NCBI RefSeq assembly: GCF_003288815.1
Contig: NZ_NHYM01000004.1
Span: 62,001-126,000, forward strand
Length of the DNA stretch: 64,000 nucleotides
Direction: 5' to 3'
Source: Helicobacter sp. 16-1353
GTDB taxonomy: Bacteria > Campylobacterota > Campylobacteria > Campylobacterales > Helicobacteraceae
The notes below the pieces were generated by a model. That model saw nothing but the letters and a program-made list of their open reading frames with translations. It was not told the DNA's origin and did no database searches. The position numbers and the translations under genes are program-made. Every line of letters begins with the position of its first letter. The first letter of the stretch is position 1. This document shows positions 8,504 to 17,500 of the stretch, piece after piece.

Positions 8504-8593
8504 GAAGTGGTAAATAAAGCACTAAAAAGTAGCTAGGTGCTTCAAAATGCACGAAGCTTTATTTATAATCAGCTATAAATGCATTGAAAATAA

Positions 8594-8719
8594 GGCACAA
8601 GAATCCTTTTTGATGACGAAGTAATCTCCACCGCCCATACTATTTTAACACTAGAAAATATAAGCGTGGGTGAAATAATCTTTATAAATAATATAGCTTG
8701 TGAAGTTTATAAGAATTAA
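8594..8719 (+). pseudogene. Short coding-like fragment
   Basis: An open stretch without a start codon reads ILFDDEVISTAHTILTLEN followed by ISVGEIIFINNIACEVYKN and a stop. The amino-acid pattern is protein-like, unlike the surrounding noncoding sequence. It probably represents the C-terminal remnant of a lost gene. I cannot name the family. Confidence 0.35.
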
Positions 8720-8963
8720 CAAATTTTATAAAAACTAATTAAGCTAAGCTGGTTTCTCATTTTTTTAGTGAAGTTAATAAACGAAGCTTTAGGACGAAAT
8801 ATCGGGCGGGGTGAAGTTTCCTTGTTACTATCATTTGCCAAACTCCCCCTTGCAATACTAACCAATCAAGCTTTTTATGTTTAAGGTCAGGGGAGATTTA
8901 CTTAATTTACCTATGGTGCTAATTGCAAGGGGCAATTTTCCTATAGAATTTCCTTTAAAATAA

Positions 8964-9054
8964 TGGCAGATAGGGAGAGATTCGAACTCTCGGTAGTTTT
9001 AACAACTACACTTCTTTAGCAAAGAAGCGGTTTAATCCACTCACCCACCTATCT
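8964..9054 (-). tRNA. tRNA-Ser (anticodon GCU), second copy
   Basis: A 91-nt class II tRNA on the minus strand with encoded CCA. The acceptor stem AGATAGG / CCTATCT is perfect, the anticodon stem-loop is CTTCT-TTGCTAA-AGAAG, the variable arm is long, and the T arm is GAGAG-TTCGAAT-CTCTC. It shares the anticodon with the tRNA at 2963 but differs in all the stems. It is therefore a distinct lineage, not a recent duplicate. Confidence 0.93.
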
Positions 9055-9431
9055 TTAAGTAGCACCCTAGCTTTTGGAGATTGCATAGCTCTCTAGGGTT
9101 TTATACAAGAAACTTCGCTTCGCTTGTTTTACTAGAGAGTAAAGTTCAAACGGGCTTACTTGGGATTCCGCCAGAATCTGTCTTTCGCCATTTTATGATT
9201 CTAGCTACAAATAAGGACATCATTGCCCGTCCCCCATATCATTGGGTAGCCCATAATATATTATTATGGTTACTATGCTTAGTCTTATGCTTACCATTGC
9301 AACATTTAGCATAATGGAGTCAAAGCTATCCGCTAAAGACTAAGCACGAACGAAATATATAAAAATCCAAATTCCAATAAAAGGTCGGTAGTTTTTAGTA
9401 TAATTTGGCAAGATTTTTACAAGGAAAACCT
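9055..9431. other. Spacer between tRNA-Ser and the antitoxin gene
   Basis: I see no supportable gene. The spacer holds one copy of the dispersed AAACTTCGCTTCGCTTG repeat (9106-9126). Short imperfect palindromes lie around 9236-9310. A TATAAT-like box (TATAATTTGG, near 9400) is about 30 nt before the antitoxin start and is its probable promoter. Confidence 0.4.
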
Positions 9432-9662
9432 ATGACTTTAATAATTGAAAATGTAAAAGATGAGTTTGTGCCTAGCTTTAAAGATTTAGCGAAAACTTCT
9501 AAGGCAAAGCTAAGGGTTACAGATAGCCTAAGCCCAAAAGACGCACAGAATCTAAAAGAAATTTACAAAAGAAGCCAAAAAGGGGATTTAGAGCTTTTTG
9601 AGATTGGCGAGGCAAAGCAAAAAATGGATAGCTTTTTAAGCAAATATGAAAATTCTATTTAG
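9432..9662 (+). CDS. Type II antitoxin-like protein
   Basis: A 76-residue product is read from ATG 9432, which has AAGGAAAACC just upstream; the longer frame from 9405 lacks such a site. The N-terminal MTLIIENVKDEFVPSFKDLAK has the look of a small strand-helix DNA-binding antitoxin (RelB/Phd-like). The C-terminal half is charged and helical, as expected of a toxin-neutralising tail. Its last 17 nt overlap the start of a RelE/ParE-like toxin frame, the usual antitoxin-toxin arrangement. Because the toxin is frameshifted, the antitoxin may be a leftover. The exact family is not certain. Confidence 0.65.
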   Translation: MTLIIENVKDEFVPSFKDLAKTSKAKLRVTDSLSPKDAQNLKEIYKRSQKGDLELFEIGEAKQKMDSFLSKYENSI

Positions 9663-9929
9663 TGATAATTTTCTAACCCAGCTTGAAAATATATTAGATT
9701 TTATCGCTAAGGATAGCCCAAAAAGGGCGATTGAGTTTAATAGCTCTTTATTCCAAGCTATCGAAAATATCTATCCAATGCCCCTTGAGAATTCCGCCAA
9801 AATAGAGAGCTAGGCGATAAGAGCGTTAGGGATTTAATATTTAAGGGCTACATTGTCCCATTTATCATTCAGGGTGAGTTTATTGAGATTCTAGGAATCT
9901 ATAAAAGCAATTCTTGGAAAGCCCTTTAG
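9646..9929 (+). pseudogene. Frameshifted RelE/ParE-type toxin
   Basis: The first frame starts at ATG 9646 (MKILFSDNFLTQLENILDFI) and stops at 9811-9813. The second half is in another frame and reads NRELGDKSVRDLIFKGYIVP then GEFIEILGIYKSN, stopping at 9927-9929. Together they match the layout of RelE/ParE toxins: an N-terminal helix pair, then the RDLIFKGY strand and a terminal strand. The shift lies near 9785-9800. A full-length toxin cannot be made as sequenced, so the module is probably dead. Confidence 0.7.
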
Positions 9930-9985
9930 TCTTTAGCAGTAGTTCGGTATTACCGAACAGCTCACATAACACCCCAGCTTACTTA

Positions 9986-10056
9986 CATAAATAACACACT
10001 TCATTAAGGTCTGCGTCCTCGCATTCAAATAATTTAGGCGTGGAATCTAGCTCTTT
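9986..10056 (-). pseudogene. Inverted remnant of a PP-loop gene paralogue (3' end only)
   Basis: The reverse complement reads KELDSTPKLFECEDADLNEV followed by CYLCK and a stop. This is nearly identical to the last 25 codons of the gene at 10149-10943. Six differences over 71 nt are almost all synonymous (for example ACG CCT AAA TTA against ACA CCA AAG CTA). The remnant therefore derives from a paralogue that diverged under selection. Upstream of it the similarity stops abruptly. Confidence 0.75.
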
Positions 10057-10148
10057 AAAAAAGCCTAACCCAAACCACAAAATCAACCGCCCTTTTATTG
10101 GAATCCACTTTTTTATATCTTTAAAAAAAATTCTTTTAAGGATATGCT

Positions 10149-10943
10149 ATGACAATCTCAAAAATAAGCGGTGGGCGAGATTCTACGGCGATGACCTTGC
10201 GATACTTAGAGCTAGGGAATGATATTGATTTTATCATTTTCTGCGATACTGGCTGGGAGTTCCCCCTAATGTATGAATACATAGACAAAGTAGATTCCTA
10301 CTTGCAAAAGCGATTTAATAAGAAAATTATTCGCCTTGATGAATCTAAGACAATAGAAAAATGGGCGTTCGAGTTGCCAATCACAGAGGGCAAGTATCAA
10401 GGACATACTAGAGGCGTCCCACGCTTAAATGGTATCGATTACTGCACTAGGGAGACCAAGATTCACAGCACAGAGAGATTTTTAAAGGAAAATTTACATA
10501 GCTTAGAGAAGTTTCGTAATGAAATGCTTATAGGCTACACCTATAACGAAGTGGCACGAGGTCGCAAAACTAATGCTAGGTATGGGATTAGCGTGTATCC
10601 GCTTTTTGAGTGGAAGTGGAATGAGCCTGAGGTAAATGAGTATTTAAATAGCATTGCCCTAAATAATCCGCTTTATCGCCATTTTAATCGCACTGGGTGT
10701 TTTATATGCCCTAAGCAAAGCAAAACTAGCTTGTATAATCTGTGGAAGCATTATCCCAAAGAATGGCAGAGGGCTAAGGATTTTGAAGCTAGGTGTGTTA
10801 AAGAAAATTGCGTTTTACAAAAATTCAAATATACAAAATCATTAGAGCAAATCGAAGCCGAATTTAAAGAGCTAGATTCCACACCAAAGCTATTTGAATG
10901 CGAGGATGCAGACCTTAACGAAGTGTGTTATTTATGCCGATAG
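10149..10943 (+). CDS. PP-loop ATPase of the PAPS-reductase family
   Basis: A 264-residue protein begins with the PP-loop motif SGGRDSTA (residues 7-14), which binds ATP in adenylate-forming enzymes such as PAPS reductases, DndC and IbrA. Further family-like features are FCDTGWEFP near 35, RLDESKTIEKW, and a C-terminal cysteine set (GCFICPKQS near 190, CYLC at the end) that could bind zinc or an iron-sulphur cluster. Such stand-alone proteins are frequent in phages and mobile elements, where the substrate is usually unknown. The flanks fit this: a broken toxin-antitoxin pair upstream and a conflict-type giant gene downstream. The substrate cannot be named from the sequence. Confidence 0.75.
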   Translation: MTISKISGGRDSTAMTLRYLELGNDIDFIIFCDTGWEFPLMYEYIDKVDSYLQKRFNKKIIRLDESKTIEKWAFELPITEGKYQGHTRGVPRLNGIDYCTRETKIHSTERFLKENLHSLEKFRNEMLIGYTYNEVARGRKTNARYGISVYPLFEWKWNEPEVNEYLNSIALNNPLYRHFNRTGCFICPKQSKTSLYNLWKHYPKEWQRAKDFEARCVKENCVLQKFKYTKSLEQIEAEFKELDSTPKLFECEDADLNEVCYLCR

Positions 10944-11031
10944 GGAGAGGGTGTTATTGTGAAGTTGTTCATGTAAAACAAACGCAGTGTAGTTTATTAT
11001 CAATTAAGCAAAATAGTTTTATAATTTTGTC

Positions 11032-11117
11032 CAAGCAAGGTAGTCGATGGAGTTTGGGGAGATTTTCTCCCCTCCAAGACATCTTTTAGGTGCTTCTTGT
11101 TCCTGCTACCTTGTTTG
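11032..11117. terminator. Nested inverted repeat between convergent genes
   Basis: An outer pair (CAAGCAAGGTAG at 11032-11043, CTACCTTGTTTG at 11106-11117) encloses an inner perfect hairpin GGGGAGA-TTT-TCTCCCC (11056-11072). The PP-loop gene ends at 10943 and the small gene at 11136-11519 converges from the other side. A bidirectional terminator is the simplest reading. A structured RNA is possible. Confidence 0.45.
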
Positions 11118-11135
11118 CTTTTTCAAATACACCAA

Positions 11136-11519
11136 TTAATCATTTTTAATCATATTCATTACTCTATTATGCGACCCATGATAGCTAGTTTTATAATTTA
11201 GTATATTTCCATCGCTTACTTCCACGCTTACTAGATTTATTATTTTGCCATTTTCATTTGTAAAAGGCTTATAGAAAAATAGCGTCCTCTCTGCGTTTTT
11301 AGTAACAAATAGCGGATTTAATAATGTTGGCAAGATTCCGCCATTTAGGAATTTCCTATTTTCTAGCTTACCATTTTTAACACGCCTAAGATGACTAAAC
11401 GCATACTGCGGATTTATTTTTAGCTCACCCACCGGCGTTTTTATAATGTTATCGCCTTTTGGATTTTTAAACTGATTTACAAATTGCTCTTTATTTAGCC
11501 TTTTTGGAATCATCGCCAT
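11136..11519 (-). CDS. Small PBECR-like (nuclease-fold) protein
   Basis: A 127-residue product whose start overlaps the end of the giant gene by 29 nt in another frame, suggesting translational coupling. It reads TPVGELKINPQYAFSHLRRV, then NPLFVTKNAERTLFFYKPF, then LVSVEVSDGNILNYKTSYHG. This resembles the compact strand-rich BECR/PBECR nuclease-like domains found in phage and conjugative-element polyvalent proteins. It may be a detached terminal domain of the giant protein, an autonomous effector or its partner. The family assignment is by resemblance only. Confidence 0.55.
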   Translation of the reverse strand: MAMIPKRLNKEQFVNQFKNPKGDNIIKTPVGELKINPQYAFSHLRRVKNGKLENRKFLNGGILPTLLNPLFVTKNAERTLFFYKPFTNENGKIINLVSVEVSDGNILNYKTSYHGSHNRVMNMIKND

Positions 11520-14500
11520 TTTTTGCTATAATTTCGCCACTTGTATCCTTTGGGTGTAGATTAGTCCCATCACCCTTCGTAAGCTCGTTACTTGGTAGGA
11601 CATCTGGGCGAGGGGATACAGGCTTATCTATTTCATACGCTGTAATTATCCAGTTATTATCGCCTTTTCTATCCCAGCCCTTAGATAATCCTATCCTATA
11701 AGTATTTTTGCCATTATCAAAAATTATCGTATTGATATTATTTTCAGTTCGCAATTCACCATTTTTAACAATGTTTGGAATCTCATCTGCTACTTGAGGG
11801 TGTTTATCCAAAATATGCTTTAATCCAAAATTAGAATCTCCCCATACTAAGTCAATATCCCCTAATTCATCTCTATAGAATGCACCGCTTACTTGCCCTT
11901 GCTTTTCATTTAGTAGCTTCTTAATCGCATTCACGCCGTCATGGTAGTATTCACTATAATTTACACCAAATTTCTTAATAGGCTCAGCTTTTGGGAGTTT
12001 GTTTTTTAAATACTCACCTATCAATCTTTTTACTTCTGTCGACCTTTGAAGTGAGCTGTCTTTTTTATTATGTTCTGTGGAGTAGTTGTTTTCCCTTAGC
12101 TCTTTTCGTAGTTCAGTGTGGTCTTTATAATCGGTGTATACTATCAGCTTATTTGCATTCACATTGTGCTTTGTGCCGTTCGCCTCGATTATCCAACTCC
12201 CTTTTATTTCGCCGATGATTGTTTTATATCCTATAAATCTTGTATTTGGGTATTTGCCTGTATATTCCTTTATAACAGCTAATCCTATCCCTTCGCTTTT
12301 TAATTTTTCTGCTTTGATTTTCGGTGCTTTTGTAACGCCATTTTGAGCTATCTCTGCTATGGCGTCAATAAAAGAATAATGGTCGGTTTCCTTAAAATCT
12401 ATTCCCGTGTGGTGCCAACTTGCCCTACCAGCTTTTTTAGCACTCTCCCTAAAATCCACCACGCTTGTATTTTTTAGAATTTCCTTTGCCTTTTCGACAC
12501 TCACGCCATTATCCTCTAAGTCGCTTTTGTATTTATCAATTTCATTTATAAGACGATTCATTCGCTCCCTATTAAAAAGACTTAATGGCATTTCGAAATG
12601 CTCGATAGCCCAGCTTGAGTTTCTACTCCTAGACCAGCCACTATAGCCACTATTGGCATTCATTGCTGCTATCGTCTCATCTTTTATTCTGCCGGAGTTT
12701 TCGTATTTGAATGTAAAATCATCATCGTAGTTATCTACTATATCATACACTGCTTTTTTGATTCGCTCATATGCGTTAGATTCTACTATTTCGCCAGTTT
12801 TCCCAGCCTTTGCCGCTCGGTTTAGTAAAATATCCTTGCTAAAAGCAAAAAGCCTCGTAATTGCATCTATTACTCTCTCAAATAGATTTACCGCTTTTAG
12901 CTTTTGCCTAAACTCCGGATTGCTAAGCTCAGCTATCATCTCATGCACATTCTTTAAGCCATAGTCGCCAGCACTAAACGCCCTTAATCCCTCTTGCTTC
13001 TTGGCGTATTCCGTGCTAGATTTTAGCTCGTTATAAATCGCATTTAAATCATTCACTGCCCTTTTTTGTATAGGATTTAGAATCTCCGGCTTATCTAATG
13101 CGCGTGAAGTAACGCTATGTAAAAGCTCGTGGAGTAGCGTTTTTGATTTACGCTCTGTTGGTGTAGATTTCTTAACTACGCTTAGATTCATAAGTGGGAA
13201 GTAAGCTCCAGCGATTTTCTTACGCTCCTCATCACTCATTACCACATCATTAAAGGTATTAACCGCAGTCCTTACCTTTACCCCTAGTCTTTTAGCAATA
13301 GGTAGGATTTTCTCAAATAATTCTTTTTGCTCTTGGTCGGTTTCGTGCTTGTTAAAGAATTTTATAACTTCCTTATAATCCGCTTCTTTTTGTAAATCAA
13401 GTGTTGGGATTGGCTTAGAATCAGTTGGGAGTTCTTTTATAGTAGTGCCTAATTTTTCTTTTAAATAATGATATTTTCTAGCTATTGGGAATAGCTTGTT
13501 TGCCACTTGTTGCATTTCTGCTCTAGTTCTATATTGAAACTCGGGCTTTAGCTTTAATCCATGTCCTTTCCTAGTTATTATGTAGCCCTCTGCCTCACCC
13601 TCATCAAGTATTTTTTTGTATCTTAAAGCTAGTTTGTAAATATCTCTTTTAGTCCAGTATTCTAAATCTAGTGGGAGATTTAGCTTATTTAGCTCTTGGA
13701 TTGTTTTCTTGGACTTTATTAGCTTTTCTAGCTCATCTCTTTTTTGGATTAGTGGGGCGATTTGGTTATAGCTTTGTGCGTTTGTATATTCTACTCCACC
13801 TTTTCCATCTAGCTTTGCTAAACCATTTCTTATTAGCCCATCTATTTTCTTTTCATATTCTCCAGTTGCGGCATTTCTTTCTCGTATTAAATTAATTGTT
13901 TCATCGTATAGCTTATCGCTTTCCTCCTTGCTTAAGCTTGGGATATTATCCAAATCTAGCGAATCCACATCGATTTTATTTATGGTGTTTGGCGTTTGTG
14001 GCTCGGTCGGCTCGGTGGATTTTGTAGATTCTGCCTTTGGTGTGGCAATCCCCTTAGATTCTAGCTCTTTTATTTTAGCTTGTAGCTCGGCTTCTAGCTC
14101 ATTTTTTAGCTCTTGGAATTCTTTTGCTTTGTTTTCTGCATAGATTCTACCCTTGTCGCTATTTGCCTTTGGGGCTAGATTCTTATAAGTATCGATAGTT
14201 CTATTTCGTGCTTCTATGTCGCTTAAAATCCTAATAATCTCTTTATTGTGCTTTAGATTCTCTGGGACTTGTATAGCTTGGGCTGGGGCTGGTGGAATCT
14301 CGGTGCTTTGAACTTGTGGTGGATTCTGCAAATCCACCGCCGAATCGTTTGCATTTTCTATCTCTTTTGTGGTAGAATCCCCTTGAGGATTACTAGGAGA
14401 AAAGCCCTCCCTAGTAGCGTTTGCTTGTCGAGAGTCGATAAACTTCGGCGAATCCTCTTTCTTGCTATACGCTGTTATAATCCACTCATTAGTATTTTCA

Positions 14501-17500
14501 CCTTTCCAATTATTCCTAAGTCCTACAATATCATTACCTAAAACGATATTTGTTCGCCCTTGTGCGTCTTTTACTATCTCGCCATTTTTAATCACGCTAT
14601 CTAATTTTTCCAAGATTTCGGGGTGATATTTTGCGATTTTTGATAATCCAAAGCCATCGCTTTTGCCACTGCCAACCTCGCCCCATACTAAATCAATATC
14701 CCCTAATTCATCTCTATAGAATGCACCGCTTACTTGCCCTTGCTTTTCATTTAGTAATTTCTTAATCGCATTAGCTCCGTCATGGTAAAACTCCGCATAG
14801 TTTTCCCCAAATTCTTTTATAGGATTTATATTTAGGGCTTTTTCTAAATTGCTTCTAAAGCTTAATATTTGTGTATAGACTTTTTCTGCTTGTTCTTTAG
14901 CAATGGATTCTAAGCTCTCATTTTTTAATTCACCTTTAGATTTTAAGTGATTGTAGTATTCATTTATTTTATATCTATTGCTATCGATTATGTCTTTTGC
15001 TTCAAGCTTTATAAACTCATCTTTAGTTATATTTGATAGGCTTAAAAGTCTTAGTTTTTTATAATGGCTTTCAAAGGAATGTTGATTTGCTACTTCTAAA
15101 TGCGGAAAGAATCTACTTTCATCGTCATTATCTACAATATTGCTTATAGTTTTATTCCTACCTTTTACATCATATAGATATTCCTTTGCAATACCATTAG
15201 TCCCTATCGTATCTAGTAATTTTTGTTTTTCTATTTTAAATACAAAGTTTTTAGTATCTCTTATTGCTTCGGTGATACTATATGCACTATCAATATGCTC
15301 TATAATCCCCCTTTTAAGATTAATATCTATATTACTATCTAAGATAATATTCCACGCTTTAATCTCATCTTTATTTTTTAGCTTTTTAATATGTGGGAGA
15401 ATCTCATCAATGCTATTAAATTTATAAGCCTTAGCAATACCATTTCTTAGATTCTCATTTGAGTTAAAAAACTCTCTAAATACTGCTTGATTAGCTTCCA
15501 TTGTAAAGGAGAATCTTTTATTTGTTTCGTTTTCAATGATTTTTTTTAGCTCAAAAGCAGTGTTATTTAGTAGGCTTACTATATTTCCTTGCTCTCTTTG
15601 ATTGTAATGCTTTAGGAATTCTTGGACTTTTAGTGGTTCTACAGGCTCTAGGGGTTCTAATTCTTTATTTACTAAATCGCTATCTTTATCTATAGACTGC
15701 TTATTTATCATTTGTGTTTCATCTAGTAAAGAAACTTCATCTTTTAGCGTTTTGATTGTTTTTAGTGAGTTTGTTATATTTTCAGCACCAAAAGCACCCA
15801 ATGGATTATAATTAGCAATAGCTCTTTTAAGATTAATATCTATATTATTATCTAAGATTATCTCCCACGCTCTAATCTCATCTTTATTTTTTAGCTTTCT
15901 TTTAACATATGGGAGAATCTTATCAACGCCATCATTCTCAATATCATTAAGCTTCATCGCCTTTGCAATCCCTTGAAATAAAAGCTCGTTTGTTGGATAT
16001 TTTTCTAACATTAACGCATTCATTTCATCATTAGAAAAGCTTTTAAGCTCTCCCCTTGCTCCTATTGGTCTTTCTCTATTAATCCTTTCTTTTAAAACAT
16101 CAAAAACATCTGCTATATGTTTTTTTAACCAGCCTTGTTCTCGCATACTATAACCATTTAAAAAATCCACTAATTCTTTTTTACTTGGCTCTTGTAGCTC
16201 TAGGGGTTGTGTGGAATCTATTTTATCCACTGGGGAATCTTTTAGATTCTGTGGTATAATATCGCCACTATCGCCACTGGCACGAACATCGCTTGAAGTG
16301 TCGGTATTATGCCTAGTCTGCTGTGAATGTGGTGGATTAGGGGCGGTAGTATTTTCATAGGCTGTTATCACCCATTTTCTATCCCCCTCGCCTTTGTAGT
16401 CAAGTGCTATCACCACGCTATTATCGCTATTTCTTATGAACGCCCTAGATTCGCCCATTTTTAGCACTCCGCTTTCTACTATCTGCGGAAGCGATTCTAT
16501 AAATTCATTAGCCTTGCTTATCGCCTCGCTCTCGCTAAATCCTTGCTTTACATAATCGCTTTTTCTGCGTTCTAAAATGTGTTGAATGCCTTTGCTAGAA
16601 TCTCCCCAGACTAAATCAATATCCCCTAGCTCTTGGCGATAGAATGCACCGCTTACTTGCCCTTGCTTTTCATTTAGCAATTTCTTAATCGCATTAGCTC
16701 CATCATGGTAAAACTCCGCATAGTTTGTGCCAAACTCCCTAATTACATTATATTTTTTATCGGTGTTGTCCCAAATGTATCCCTCTAAGCTTCGCCTAAA
16801 AAAGTCAAGTTCAGTTAGGTATCCACCAAATGAAGTGCGTCCGCTAATTTCGCCTTGTAGTAGCCCAATCCTATCGGTAACCACGCTTTTTCCATTTTCC
16901 TCTTTTAAGAATTTGCCATAATTTTCCATAAAGATTTCAAAGTCAAGTGCATGTTTCTCATCATATCGCCTTATTTGGTCTGTTCCCAGCCCAGTTCTGC
17001 CTATATATTCCGGGTGGTCTCTATGGCGTATATGCTCGTTATGTTCGCCTTGAATCCGCCTAATAATCCTATCCGCCTCTCTCCCTACGTCCTTTTTTAT
17101 ATCATCTATTATTTCCCTATCTGCCCTAACCTCACCATAAGATATAGGCTCACGCCCTCGCTTTAATAACTCCTCAATTTCCGCTTTAATATCCACTTTC
17201 ACATCTTGTTTTGGCGGATTAAATCTATTTTCCGCTCCTAAGTGATAGCTTAATCCCTCATCTTTTGGCAATACATTTATTTTAGTCTCCCCAGTGGCTT
17301 TATCGGTTTGCTTTATGGTCGTTTTCTTTGCTCCATGCGAAATTCTTACAATAAGCTCATTATCCTCGTAAGTCTGTTGTGGTTTAAGGTGTTTATATTT
17401 TTCCTCTTGGAGTTTTGCTAGTGTGGCTTCTGCTTGTTTTTTAGCTTCTGCAAATTCTTTATCTAATGCTTCTTTTGCTAGTTTTTGTGGTTCGGTTAGA

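Larger units (their letters stand above)
7348..8593. other. Long gene-poor stretch in the accessory region
   Basis: I see no supportable gene here. The stretch contains a C9 tract (7476-7484) and GGGG-rich sequence around 7451-7470. Two copies of the CAAGGAAACTTCG repeat lie at 7880 and 7906. From 8098 to about 8470 there is a strongly G-over-C-skewed block. Short frames are open on both strands within that block, but their products are compositionally odd (Gly/Arg/Lys or Pro/His/Phe-rich) and mutually exclusive, so I treat them as artefacts of composition. Confidence 0.5.

Noticed and set aside
9081-9314. 77-codon plus-strand ORF after the tRNA
   Set aside because: It reads through a dispersed intergenic repeat and has no ribosome-binding site or protein-like pattern.
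9200-9315. Small hydrophobic minus-strand ORF (MLNVAMVSIRLSIVTIIIYY) resembling a type I toxin
   Set aside because: About 30 codons, no clear ribosome-binding site, no visible antisense RNA promoter, and no sequence match to the AapA toxins I know.
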